Translations under genes and position numbers: made by a program
The notes under the pieces: generated by a model
The model's database searches: none
Told to the model about the DNA's origin: nothing
Seen by the model: only the letters and a program-made list of their open reading frames with translations
Assembly (NCBI RefSeq): GCF_030704535.1
Contig: NC_081822.1
Span: forward strand, 10,657,001-10,721,000
From: Vitis vinifera
Taxonomy: Eukaryota > Streptophyta > Magnoliopsida > Vitales > Vitaceae
Direction of reading: 5' to 3'
Length of the DNA stretch: 64,000 nucleotides
Shown here: positions 48,301-61,104 of the stretch, in pieces
Numbering within the stretch: position 1 is the first letter of the stretch
Layout of the letters: every line of letters starts with the position of its first letter

Positions 48301-49028
48301 CTACTATTATATGGACACTCCAACACTGTGATTTGGGTGGAATGAGTTTTAGGTTTGAATTCGGAGGAGTTTGACTGGTTGATGGATGGTTTTGAATGCC
48401 AACCAGGAGTTGAGAAACACAAGGAAAAGCATCCATTTTACTAGTAGGCGTGAAGAGTAGTTGCGGGTCCATTCAGTTGAGCCTGAAATTCATTTCTAGG
48501 TTTGAACCATCTGTTACTGAATTATCATTACACGACCCAAAGAAAATACCTTATTCAAAATCCAGAATTATTAGGAGAAATATAATTTTTTTTTTAAATA
48601 AAATAAAATTAAACTGGTGTGGTTATGGGAAATCTGTGAAAATTTAAAATCAAGTCATGAATATTTTAGTGCTTTAAGAATAAGCAGAAACGTGTAAAAC
48701 TGAGTCATATTCAGATGATTGGTTGAATGATATTGGATTGGCATTTCTTAACTGGAAATCCACATAGCAATAGTAATAATCTTGAAAGTAAGATAAACGG
48801 ATTAAAGACAGGTTTTTGGAAATTTTTGTATAGTCTAGTTGGGTTCAAATATTGTTATATTTTGTCTCGTCTCACAAGGTTTAATTTCATTTAGACAGGA
48901 TGGAGCGCGGTTTAAATTTTCTTTAGACCGGATGAAAATGGATTCAGGTCGTTTTGGACTCATATTCGGCCTTGCTTGCTAAGGTTGCGTCAGATGCGAT
49001 GAGCACAACTGCCGGTAATGCGCCGACG
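45368..49028. other. Intergenic region between the KCS and transporter genes
   Basis: This includes the KCS 3' UTR and a T-run at about 45829-45843. No gene, TIR or LTR is recognised with confidence in the rest. Confidence 0.55.
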
Positions 49029-49645
49029 CCACCTAAATAATACAATCCCATCATCATACAACCACACCTGGATAAAGGACTCATATTTTGGAGGCATCCG
49101 ATACAACATTCAGGTCTGTCTTTTACCTGAGAGTCGTGAGACCCATTATAAGAAAACAATGATGTACTAAATACGATGCCAACTCATAGGGTCCTCCATA
49201 GATTTTTGGACTTATGCTCAACCTAAATGGTACAATCCCATCATCATCAAACCACACCTGGATAAAGGACTAATAGTTTGGAGGCATCCCATGCAGCATT
49301 CAGGTCTATCTTTAAGTGAGACCATTTTAAGAAAACACTGATATACTAAATTTAAGGGTTATTTGATTAAAAAGGGAGAAAATTTAATTTTAAAAATTTA
49401 ACCTATCATAATTTTTTCTTGGCTCGTCTTAATAAAAATTTACTCATTCTTTTTCTATAAAAATAAGTAAATATTTGAAATAGCAAATTGTGTTTATATC
49501 AAAATTGGATTACCCTTTTAAGTAAAAACACGAGAAAATATTAGATTCACAAACTTGGGATTATTTCATCCCTTTTAATCAATTAATTTTAAATTCAATG
49601 TTACCTCAAAGACTCTTCCATAGATTTTTAAACTTGTGCTCAAAG
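49029..49645. repeat. Duplicated segment of about 190 bp whose second copy is split by a MITE
   Basis: ACACCTGGATAAAGGACT occurs at about 49064 and 49254, within two copies that share TACAATCCCATCATCAT, GGAGGCATCC and CATTCAGGTCT. The end of copy 1 (CTCCATAGATTTTTGGACTT, near 49193) reappears only at about 49617, after the inserted element at 49353-49589. Confidence 0.8.
49353..49589. mobile_element. MITE with TAAATT target duplication
   Basis: The left end is TAAGGGTTATTTGATTAAAA and the right end is CCCTTTTAATCAATTAATTT, inverted complements over about 20 bases with mismatches. TAAATT flanks it at 49347-49352 and 49590-49595. The uninterrupted duplicate copy supplies the empty site. Confidence 0.72.
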
Positions 49646-50192
49646 TTTTTATTTCTAAATAATTATAAAAAAGAAATTGATAATATTTTTTAAAAATAAT
49701 TTTATTTGTTATTAAAAATAAAATTCTATTTGAAAATTTAAAATGAAAAGCAATTTTTGTGACTTCTTCTTAATGTGTTTACTTATCTATAATATAAGAT
49801 TTTTTGTTAAATTTTAATTATTTCATAAAATACTTTATAAAAACAACTTATTTAAAAAACACATTCTTTAGAAAAGAATTGTTTTCAATCAAAGGTTTTT
49901 TTTTTATCAAAAACAAAAATTCATTGAATAATAATTTAAAATATATAATACACAAGACTTTCATCAAAATGATAGATAAAATACATCTTTTGTATGTCAT
50001 CCAAAAATAAAGGAAAGAAATGTGGTTCTATTTGGCCTAGGGAACAGTACATCTAAAAGAAGGCATAATTTTTCCTCCACGATTTGCTCTTTTAACACTT
50101 TAATTACACACCAAGTTCTGATTAAGTTGAATTATAGTAAGATAATTGCCATCAAAGTTGTTCAAGCCCAAAAAAAGATATAAAAGTATATT

Positions 50193-50318
50193 AAGAGTAT
50201 GTTTCACAGTTATTTTATGAAACATTTTTAACCCTTTTAACACTTAAATAATAAAAAAATTTAAATATTAAAAATGTTAAAAATATTTCTTAAAATTACT
50301 ACCAAACGGATTCAAAGT
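50193..50318. mobile_element. MITE-like element, dispersed copy of the family at 7990-8337
   Basis: The left end is AAGAGTATGTTTCACAGTTA and the right end is AAATTACTACCAAACGG. The interior CTTTTAACACTTAAA matches the shared CTAACACTTGAA core. Confidence 0.5.
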
Positions 50319-51141
50319 CTCGTATGTATTTGAACCCATCCCTAATCTAAATCAACATGAGACATAAGTTGCCAAAAAATTATTGCTTTACATTTACTTC
50401 CTAAGCCTTTAAAATAAATAGATTACATATCACAAATGCTCCTTAGAAGGACCCAATCTAGCCGGGTAAGCATCAATTGCCAATTTTCTCGTACACATAA
50501 TGCATCAATTAAAACTCGGAGCTTAGTGAGGTCTTTTCACCTATAACATGCCACGCAAAAACCTTTGAGCTTAGGTAGGACTTAAGATTTTCAAATGAGT
50601 TTTGGTGGAAAAAAAACGGAACGAGCGAGTTAATTGGACACTGCTGAAAGGAATAGTTTTACAGCTAATACATCTAAAGACGATAAAGATTAAACTCCCA
50701 CGACGGGGATAGATGGTCTCAAAAGTATAGGAAAAAGGAAGGACATAAATCTTTCCCGATCCTTCATCTCAACATCGGCCTCTGAAGCCCGCATATCAAA
50801 GGTGTTTCTCAAATTAATTTTTTTTTAAAAATGTTTTTAAGAGCAATTTCCCAACTTGGAATCCATTCCATGTCTGAACGAAGTTTGCTGGTACAAATTA
50901 CTAATTAATTTAATGAAATAACGAGATAAATTTTCAGAGACAAAAAGAACAAATTAATAAAAATTTATCATGGAGCGACGTAGCAATACAACACGATGAT
51001 GAACAAAGTTTCGGTTGGAACAGGACGCCTGCTTTTATGCCAAGCCAAAAAATACACCTGAATTTGCTCGGTATCTTCAGGGTCGGAGCAAAACGGGAAC
51101 TGCATATCACGAACTCAAAGCAAAAAGGGAAAATAAAGAGA

Positions 51142-54100
51142 CTATCTAAAAGAAAACTGAATTTCTTCCAGAGCTCTGCCCTTCGTTTCAGGGACCCAAA
51201 TGGCCGCAAACACAACTGTGAAAACACTCACAACCATGTAAATGGTGAAGGTTCCTGTTGAAGGAGGCAGCAAGACAAGGCCAATTAGTTGGGAACAAAT
51301 AAAGGGTATTTTCTGATGCCAACATGTTCTTTATGCAAACAAACTGTTATTCCACCATGTAATTGCATGGGGCATATTGTGTGTGTGTGTGTGAGAGAGA
51401 CAGACAGACAGACAGACCTCCACTGCTCCAAGTCAAGAGCAAGTTTGCAGTCATGGTAACCACAAAGGAAAAGAACCAGTTGGAAAGGGTTGCAACACTC
51501 CCTGCAAGGCCCTTTATATTGATTGGAAGAATCTGCAACATCAAACTCATATTACACATGATCCATGCCCTTAAATCGCAATAGTTATGCACAATAAAAT
51601 GTTATTACAGAAATATATTTAATGATCAAAATGTGTCACTGTTCCATGCCCCATACAAGCCAAACCATATGCTCCATGATCAAATGCATATTCAAGTTTG
51701 AAGATGCTTCGACTATTCCAAAACCTATGGTGCACAAAAGGGAGATATCCAAGAGTGTCACTCCTTAATAGGTGGCAGGCACTAGGAATCCCCAAGCTAC
51801 TTGAGGATGCAGTAAATGAAACATGGAATCAGCAGTCACAACAAACATGAATTAATATACACACACATTGTAGGGGAAGAGATTGAACATAAAATTCATG
51901 GTATTTGGCCACCCATTCAGCAGGATTGACAAGAGCAAGCAAATTCACTGGCAGAATTTGATGTTAAGGAGTTATTAAATGAAGGTACCTCAGACATTAT
52001 AACCCAAGGAATGGGTCCCATTCCCAGAGAGAAGCCAACTACCATAGCCTGAAAAAGAGTTGGTTAAGACATTCAAGAAAAATTTAGCTACAAAAGATTT
52101 CAAGGAGAATCACCACATAACAATTTATGAATAAAAACATACCACAACTCCAACTACTGCCAAGATACTCATTATGCTATATAAGCTTGAATCCTTTGAT
52201 ACAGCATCCTAGCATTGGTTAAAACAGTGCAAATGACGTTAGATATCACTCTATAAAGAGGTGGAATACACCTTTGTCCCATTATTCATAATTTTCTGCA
52301 AAAATGTTGGTCAACAAAATCCCATATTGTATTATTACCTTTAAGAAGAATGACACTGCAACTACTAGGAGGCTAATGGTCATTACAGAGGAGGAGATCT
52401 GCAACAGAATGTCATAACCATTCCATTTCTTTCAGTTTAAGGACATCATTCCCTAGTACCTAAATAGAGCTCATTTTGCGCTAACTCACAATAAGTAGAA
52501 GCCGACGTCCAGCTTTGTCCAGCAACCATGTAGTAATTCCTGTGGCAATAACCTACATAGCACAAGGATCTGTGTTAGATGAACTAAACTTCTCTCCTGC
52601 AACATGACTATACAATTTGCACTAAACAAAACATTCTGAAAGTTATTCTTCAATTGTACCTGAATAACCCCAACTAAACATGTAGCCAAATTACTTGATG
52701 AAACCCCTGTTTGCATTTGAAGCAAAAATTACAACTCAATTCACACATACATTCAGCTAGTATGACTGACTTTTTCTTTCAGTATGAATGATTTAATAAG
52801 TGATTGCAAGTAATAGGTTAAAATACATGAGAAAAATATATAATACTTATCTAGGTAAACCAACATAAATTATTGGCATGAAGAAAAACATATTAAACAC
52901 AATAATTAAGAGGTCATGGGCTACTTTAGGATAAAATGAGGTTTTTCAATAATAGACCACAAAACAATATAAATATAAATAAAGAAAAACGTTATTTACA
53001 AAAATGCAATTGCTTGGTGCCACCGACAATTTCTTGAGGTTCATATCAAATTTCAGATGATCCAACCAATTAAAAAGGTTACAAGAGAGCAAAAAAAAAA
53101 AAAAGGAAAACGTTTCAGTATGATGGAGGTATTATGCACACTTCCAGCCAGTCAAAAGAAACTCGGAAAATAAAGTGATAATCATAACTCCACGATGCTG
53201 GTGCACTACGCCTAAAACTGTAAGATTAGGACATCAGTTTATGCTTACCAGCAGATTCAAAAATGGTAGTGGAATAGAATAGAACACCATTGATTCCACT
53301 GAGCTGTTGCAGAATAAGTAACCCAATTCCCACCTACAGGATATGAAGGTAAAAAACAATAAGATTGTGATTCATAACACTGCCAAGGCTGAGACCACAA
53401 ATAATCAGATCATGACATCTAATACTTTCAAGACTCAAACCACACCATGCATGAATGAAACCTAGAACTTCCAAACAATAATTAGTACCATTAAAGGATA
53501 CCAATATCTTCTTTGTTTGAGTTCTGCAAATCGGATTGTTGTTCTTCTGCTCGTTGATGCAACAGCCCTCTTAACAATGCAAATACAAACAAAATTATTG
53601 TGAGCCCATAGTTTTAGAAAGAGATGAAATGCAAAACCATCACTAATCATTTTTCTAGCATAAAATAGTTTATGTTGAAGAAATGAACCATAAAGCTTAA
53701 TTACAAAAAAGGAGTACTTAGATCAATGATTATTACCTTGATTTCATTCACTTCAAAAGTAATATCAGTATCAAACCCCCGAAGAACTTGCAAAGAAGCT
53801 TCAAAATCTTCTGTCATACCCATCTTTGCCTGTTTCAAGAAAGAATGACTCAAAAACTGTATCAATATACTGACCCCTATCAATAGAGAAAATATACCAC
53901 ATGAAGCTTACAAGCCACCGAGGAGATTCTGGGATAAAAAATAGGCCAGGTATCAAAATTGTGCAAGGCAATATTCCTGCAAAACAAAAATGTTGCAAGG
54001 TTCCATCAATTTACCGGTGCTTTTTTCATATATTTTGCATCTTTTATTCAATCACATGGAAATTAGATGTCAGGGGGCTAGGGGAGGAAGAGTCAACTCA

Positions 54101-56223
54101 AAATTTCATACATGCTGCTGCACCTTTCTAACCAAGATCATAAAATGTTTTGAAAAATGCTATCATCATGAATCAAAGAAATTCATACAAGAATGGTGTT
54201 AAGATGTGAAGGGTTATCTTGAAAACCAAAAAATGAAAAAGAGTTATTTACTCCAGGGGCCCCATGGGCACCTGAAAAGTCAAACTTCCAGTTAAATTAT
54301 CAATGCATTGCACAATTATGTGCCTAACTTGACCAATTTAAGAAAATACAACTAATAGAACTAGAGAAAAAATATAATAAATTGATCAAGTATTATATAA
54401 ACCTGAAATAAAATGATTGTGCCTTATTTAACTTTTTAAAATCAAAGTATGAGTTCAAACAAGTAGAACACCAACTTCAGATTGCTGCCTTCTTGAATTA
54501 TAGTCAAACAAAGTGCAACCAAGTTTGAGCTGGAACAAGTTTTGAAGACAATGATCGTTTGGCACAAGAAACCTGGGTTAAAAAATTTATTGTCACTAAC
54601 TAACTTTCAACATTTTTTTTCTTGGAAAAATCTAATATACAACATAAACAAGTTTTGACCCCCTACAGAGATAAATAGTTTTCCTCCTCCAAATAGAAAA
54701 CATCATCCTTCCTGAATATTGTTGTCCATGAATCTAAACAGAAATCCGCCAGAAGCAAGCTCTATATGTATAAAGCATCTCTCATGAGACCATCACTCGC
54801 CAAGACATTTTGATAACAGAAAATATTGTTGTGCATTTACTTGAACAAGTGTTACATTTATGGTCAATAAGATAACAGAAAATTTTTAATCATCCAAGTG
54901 ATGGAAGACAGTAAAATGGATTGTTTTGGAGGATTACCCAAAACTGCTAGTAATCTCCAATTGAGAAAAAGTCCAAGCAAGTAAGCCAGCAATATTCCAA
55001 TGGTGACAGAGAGCTACACAACAAAAACAAAAGGAAATTAGGCTGTCATGAATAAAATCTGAAGCTAGTCTTTTGAATACAACACCACCATTTAAGCCAA
55101 AAACAAAAAAGCCATTAAACACAGTAACCTGGTTCACTGAACCCAAGCCTCCTCTCAAGTTCTGAGGTGATATTTCAGCTATGTACACAGGTACCTACAA
55201 AGTAATGAACAAAAGATTGGATTGAATAGCATTTGAGATTCTTTTTACACAAATATCCAAACTGGAGCAGCCAATAAAATCTCAAATGTACCGTGTAAGA
55301 GATTATTCCCACACCAAATCCTTCCAACAACCTTCCCATGTACAGGAATGAATAATCCTAAGTAAAACAACAAGAATGAGGAACAAAAGAGAGGTTCACA
55401 GAGATTTTTTATGAACACCCAAAATGGGAATATAAAACAGATAAATCACAAGAACTCACTTTAGCAAATGATATTGTGAGCCATCCGATTATATTAGGAA
55501 TTGCAGCAATCATCAATGACTTCAGTTTATCAAAGAAAAAGGAAAAAAAAACAAAAGTCGGTTATTGAAAGCGAAACACTAGCCGTTAGTAAGGAAAAAC
55601 GATGAATGATTTCATCCTACCCCTTTTCGCCCAATATATTCAGAAATCTGACCGGAGGCTATTGCCCCAACCATGGCGCCCACATTTGATAAAGAACCAA
55701 ATAGAGAGTACTGATCCAAGAAAGTCAGTTACGCACTAAATTGAAACAAATCCAAACGGAATTAAAGCGCCAGAGATTCACACCTCCGAGACCGTTAGTC
55801 CGAGATCCTTGGTGATGGCGGATTGCGTAGGCGAAGAATAACCAGACTGCGAAGATACAAGAAAATCAATCCATAAACAGATATACAAAGTAGAAAAGAA
55901 AAGCCCAATAAAACAGGCTCCGTTTGGCTGCCGGGAAAACAGTGGGAAGATCAAAGGAAAGCAAGTTCCGATTAGCTCATATTCCGATTTCTACGCAATC
56001 AAACGAGAGAATGAAGCAAGAAGAAACATACAGTGAAACCGAACTGAATAGGACCCAAGGCGACGATGAGAACACAAGCGACGACGGAGACGGAGCTGTC
56101 CCGAATCACCTGAGACGACCCCATCATACTAGATTGCCTCGACCCCATTCTGTACCAGCTTCCAGTGTGAAGAAATGGCTTCCGCAAATCCCTCCCATCC
56201 TCGTTCTCGTCCCTGAAACTCAT
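51142..56223 (-). CDS. ERD6-like sugar transporter (ERDL6 type), MFS
   Basis: Eighteen exons give 486 residues: 56223-56032, 55846-55784, 55710-55621, 55519-55460, 55357-55292, 55194-55129, 55013-54938, 53976-53912, 53829-53737, 53569-53489, 53333-53249, 52706-52660, 52552-52490, 52398-52339, 52208-52143, 52048-51989, 51532-51418, 51254-51142. Every junction is GT-AG with consistent phase. The N-terminal [20 protein letters not shown] is typical of the ERDL6 clade, whose members export glucose from the vacuole at the tonoplast. MFS signatures are present: YIGRKG between TM2 and TM3, PESPRWL after TM6, [15 protein letters not shown] in TM7, DKAGRR, and [12 protein letters not shown] after TM12. 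Twelve membrane segments are expected. Length matches the family. Intron 17 begins inside a compound microsatellite. The function is transferred from homologues and was not measured. Confidence 0.95.
51376..51417. repeat. Compound (TG)n-(GA)n-(CAGA)n microsatellite at the transporter's intron 17 donor
   Basis: On the minus strand, exon 17 ends at 51418. The intron begins directly with repeated GTCT units followed by CTCTCT and CACACA. The donor GTCTGT is thus the first unit of a length-variable tract. Confidence 0.9.
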
Positions 56224-59200
56224 CCCTAATCTGCAATCAGCACCTCAAGCGTTCGCCAAAATGATAAAAGATGGTGTGTTTTGGACAGTTGGAGTGAGGA
56301 GAGTCGAGAAAAGGTGGGCTGATGAGAACGCAGTTGGACTCAACCGTCAGATGGAGATCTTGACATGTAGGGGTAGCGTTCTCATCATATCCGCTGGTCT
56401 TCACGTTCCCCTCGGTTGTTCTTTTGCCACCCCTTCCCTCCTTTAGCCGCCAGCACACCTATAGCCTTGCCCTTCCCCCAAATTATTACACCTCATCATT
56501 TTGAAAAGGAAATGTTATATCAAATTATCAATCCTCGCTTCCTCCTCTACTAATTACTAACAAATTCTGATTTAGTCCTTTAAACAAAAATTACAGATGG
56601 GTCTACTCATTGATTACCTGTCTCTTCAATTTAGCGCTCCTCTTCTACATTCCTATTAATTGTTTTCGATTACATTTTTCTTCTGATTTTGTGAAAATCA
56701 TTACTTCACAGCTTTTTATTGTGAGGTGATTTTTTATTTTTGAAGGAAATTGAAAGTGTGACATAGAGAGTGGCATTAGTATTAGAGTTCTTATTAATAG
56801 TCCAAGATATGATTGGATGGGACGATTTAAATTATTGTGTGAGGGAAAAACGAGTGGTGTAAAGCTGAGCCTGACAGTTAAATTTGTTGTTTGTGGGTAT
56901 GATTTGTGGGCATTGGCATCAAGTTGTAAAATATAACATTCGGAGAACGGGAATGATGAGAGTATATTCATTATAAATGAGGCCATGTTTCTCATGGACT
57001 ATAGCATTAATAAAAAAAATTAAAAAAATTAAAAAATAAATTGCAGGACCACTCTGGGTTGTACCTCGGTGTTCATTGTTTGTCTTCTTCCATCATATGC
57101 ATATACCATCAACATTTAAGACTTCCCTCACACGCGCATTGGTTTGGTAACCCTGCGCTGTATGGTGGCCAGTGGCCAGTGGTCAATACCCAACCCCAAC
57201 TATACATTCAATGTCTGAGCCTCTCGACTTGAACAAATAAAGAAAAAGGGAAAAAGTTCCAAAATCACCAAATAAGGACCTTTTGTTGTCTTTTCATTCA
57301 ACTATTTTGACTCGGAGGACGCTCACCGGGTCACGCGAAAGAAGAAAATATGTGACAAGCCTGGTAAGTTGGGTTGGGACTTGGGACAACGGGTGATTGT
57401 TGGGCACCCGGTTTTTACGTGATGAGAGAAGCTCAGAGGGAAGCCATCAATGAAACAGCTCTACCTAAAAGTCTCTGGTAGGTAACAATTTGATAAGACG
57501 AATCTTGGTCCAAGCTTCCCTCCCATTTCAATTTTCATTGGCTGAGGCCGCATATGTCGACTGGGAAGACGATGTACCCCATTTAATATGATTTAATTTA
57601 AATTATTAAATATATTTGATAAAGTATCTTATTATTATATTTCCTCTTATTTTAATTCAAGAACTGATGATTTCATAAAAAGGAATAACACGTTTCTAGA
57701 TCCCCGATATCATAATTTATTACACTAGTAAAAAATTATAATGATTAATTATTAAATTATAAGAAAAATGGTAATTAGATGGTGATTTGGACTTCTAATT
57801 GTGCTTTGTTGTATAAAAAAAATTAGAATTTTTATAAGTTAACATTTATTTTTTATATGGTTTATCTTTTGATTCATAAATCTATTTTCGAATACATGTT
57901 CTATTGATTAATTCATTAAATTTTTATTTTAAAAAGAGTACTAAATTCTGAATTTTGATTATTAACAAAATCGTACACATATGAACAAAAAATAAAAGAA
58001 AAAAAAAATATGATTCAACAATAAATGTGATTCTTATGTCCACAAAGTGCATCAATACAATACACAATAATCCACTAATAAAAAAATAAAAAGAGTTATA
58101 ATGGTAAAACTTTTGAAAAATACTTCTCGATTGTCGTTGCACTCTCTAAAACAAAACTCTAACTATAAAAATGATAAATATATAATAGGGTCAAATTCAT
58201 CAATTATTATATAAAAGAAATTTCATCAAGGGTTATTGTCCTTTAACCTCATGAGCTGACCGATCAACTTGACCCTTAACATCGTGAAAGAAGTGTAATA
58301 AAATTGATTCAGATTTCATAATCAAATATTTATTTCTCAAAATTAATTGACAATAGATGAAGATGAACAATGTTTTAAAATTATAGTTTAAAATTTTGAT
58401 AAAAAAAATTCATTAGAATTGATAATTGTTAATTTATTTTGATTTTATCTTAAATTAAAAAGTTGTATTTTGAAAATTTTATAACAAAGCGGTGCTAATC
58501 CAAATTTTATGATTTTTAAGTTGCTTACTTTTATTTTGGAATGGATATTCTACAAAATTTTATAAAATATATTTTTTGTTGAGAATGGGAAGAATCATGA
58601 ACCAAAAATAATTTTGATTTTAATTTTGAAATTTTATACGTTAAGTTTAAATCGATCTATTATCCAATTTAAATAATTTTAATTGGTTTAGTTTTTTTAT
58701 TAAGAATTCATGAAAAAAATTAGGTCTAAATTTTTTTTACAAAAATAAGAGAAAAAGTTGACAAAAACAAAATATAGTTCAATCATATTGGTATGAAAAA
58801 TTTGTTAATTTATACTAAATTCATTTTGTATTCGAATTACACCAAATCGGGATGATTTAATTATTATTTAAAAAAAAAGAGTTATCTAATAAATTTTAAA
58901 AATATTGTATTTTCTATGAGAAATTAAATTTGAACATTATAATAAAATTAAATATTGAAAAAGAAGAAGAGAAAAGGTGATTTTTTTTCCAAATGAAAGT
59001 TTTTTATATTTTCCATTAACATGACATTGCATTAAAATAAAATAGTTTAAAAAATAAACCACTCTAAAAATGTGCTTTAAATTTGCTTTAAAATTGAAGC
59101 AAAAAACAGACCCACTAATGTAATTTCATTTACATTCTTATAATAACAGACCTCGAAACTAATAAAATATAATTGCATTGAAGGTCATTATTTTAATATA

Positions 59201-60540
59201 CAAAATTTTCAAAGTAAAATAGTATATGATTACGTGGACGATGGAACGTGTGGAATTAATTTAGGACAATGAGAAGAGAAGTGACGTCATATTCGTTGGT
59301 AGCACGTGGAAAAAGGTTGTAAGATAAATGAAACAGAAAGTGACAGCTGGAGCCTGAGGTCAGGACACAGTGCGCAAGTACTGGTTAGTGAGTTACCATG
59401 TGCTTACCTGTTCAAACTTACATGTTAGTATGTTACCAAACCAATCGCAACCACAAGTATCAAGATCTTCTTCTCCCTTTTTATTATTATTATTTTTTTT
59501 TTAATTTTTTTATTTTTTATATTCAAACTTTTCTGTTTCTTCTCTTGTTTTTAAAATTTTCATTTTTTCTCCCCCTATTTCTCAATTTTTGAGATTTTTT
59601 TTTTTTTACAATTTCACTCTCTAGAATGTCAAATTGTATGAGTTGTTCATGAAATTGACTTTTGATGCACATTTTCACATGAATGTCGGATAAAATTGAA
59701 TGTTTATTATGTAACATATTGCTATTCGTCTAGTTAAAATTTGAATATTTTATTAAATATATAAATTACAATATGATATGAGTAATTGAATTAAAACAAT
59801 AAAATTTAAATATGATTTAATTATATCAAATAACATCATCAGAAAATAAATAAATAATAAGGAAAAAATAAAAAGTAAATTATTGTTATATGATTCTTTA
59901 AATTCATTTACTTACTTCATTTAATTATATAAAGATAAATTAGATTTATAATACATAATTTTTTTAATTAATTTTAATCATATTTATTTTTTTCATGATA
60001 AATCAAACTTTTTTTATTATTAATTTTTTTCTTTACTTAGTGTTTTTCTGAACCAAAGATAGCCTAAATGAGTGTCTGAATCTTAGCCAAAGGGGAATGA
60101 ATGGTACATCATGTGAAAAATAATTTAAATAAATCAAATGCGGGTCATATAGGTTACAATCATAATCAAATTAATTAATTAGTTTGATAGGTCATCAAAT
60201 TATTCTATTCAAGTTGACAAAAAAAAAAACTAATAGACAGTTTATACAAATTGATAAATATGATTATACTTAATTTAAACTTGAAAAATGTATTGTACAT
60301 GGATTATCTTTCTGCTCTTTACTAAAATACAAACAATATATAGTTTCTTAAGATTAAGAAACTTAAAAAATAAAGTGAAGATTAAATCAAATAAGTTTAT
60401 TCACAATTATTGGGAGTTATAAACTCTGCAATAGTCATTAATGATAATATTTTGTGGGATAAATTTAGTGCAATAATCACCCAAGATTTGGTAATAAGGA
60501 GAGTATAAAATTTTAAATAAATCAAGGAGAGATCCGGGAG
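56224..60540. other. Divergent intergenic region between the transporter and the glycosylase gene
   Basis: The first few hundred bases should be the transporter promoter. From 57580 to 60500 the DNA is very AT-rich with no gene. At 59230-59320 there is a short stress-type patch with ACGTGG and TGACGTCA motifs, but no gene starts close to it. Small frames such as 58142-57924 (-) have no recognisable similarity. Confidence 0.55.
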
Positions 60541-60639
60541 TTAGTGGCATACCCATATATCTCTATAAATCTTTATAATCCATACGGAATAAGAAACCGT
60601 AAAGATACTTTTAGCTGTTCACCATCCACTCGACGACCC

Positions 60640-61104
60640 AAATTTTGGGCCCATAGTCCACCACATGGTTTGAAGATCCAGCCCCGGATTTTTAACTTTT
60701 TCTTGAAGGCCCATATGTCGATGAGTGGGCTGTGGGTCTGTGAGGTCCACAGGTGGAAAAGGAGTGGGCTATTGTCCACGATAAACTTGGCAGAGAGAGA
60801 GAGAGAGTTTCCTTCTGGGAAGAGAAAGCCGGACAGACCTTGTTAGAACTTCGAAAGTTAGATGAGAGTGAAAAGCGAGGAAGGGGAGTGATATATATAT
60901 ATGGTTACAAAAGCGGGTCAATCCAATCAAATCTAATCTAATTCAATCCAAATCCTCATCATCATCCCTTTCTCTACTGTTGTCACGGCTGCGACTATGT
61001 ACGAATCCAATTTGATATACGGGCAGTGACTCTCGCCACAGGTTCATTCCTAACCACCGCCGATCGCCGAGGATATCCGTTCTAGACGACTTCCGGGGAA
61101 TTCG
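60640..61104 (+). promoter_or_regulatory. Promoter and leader of the glycosylase gene, with site II motifs and GA/AT microsatellites
   Basis: TGGGCCC near 60647 and GGCCCAT near 60707 are site II-type elements. A (GA)n tract lies at 60793-60808 and (AT)n at about 60891-60902. A C-rich, ATC-repeat-containing stretch precedes the ATG at 61105. Motifs are seen; their activity is inferred. Confidence 0.5.

Noticed and set aside
55924..56229. Plus-strand 101-codon frame
   Set aside because: It is antisense to transporter exon 1, whose splice-consistent coding explains the open frame.
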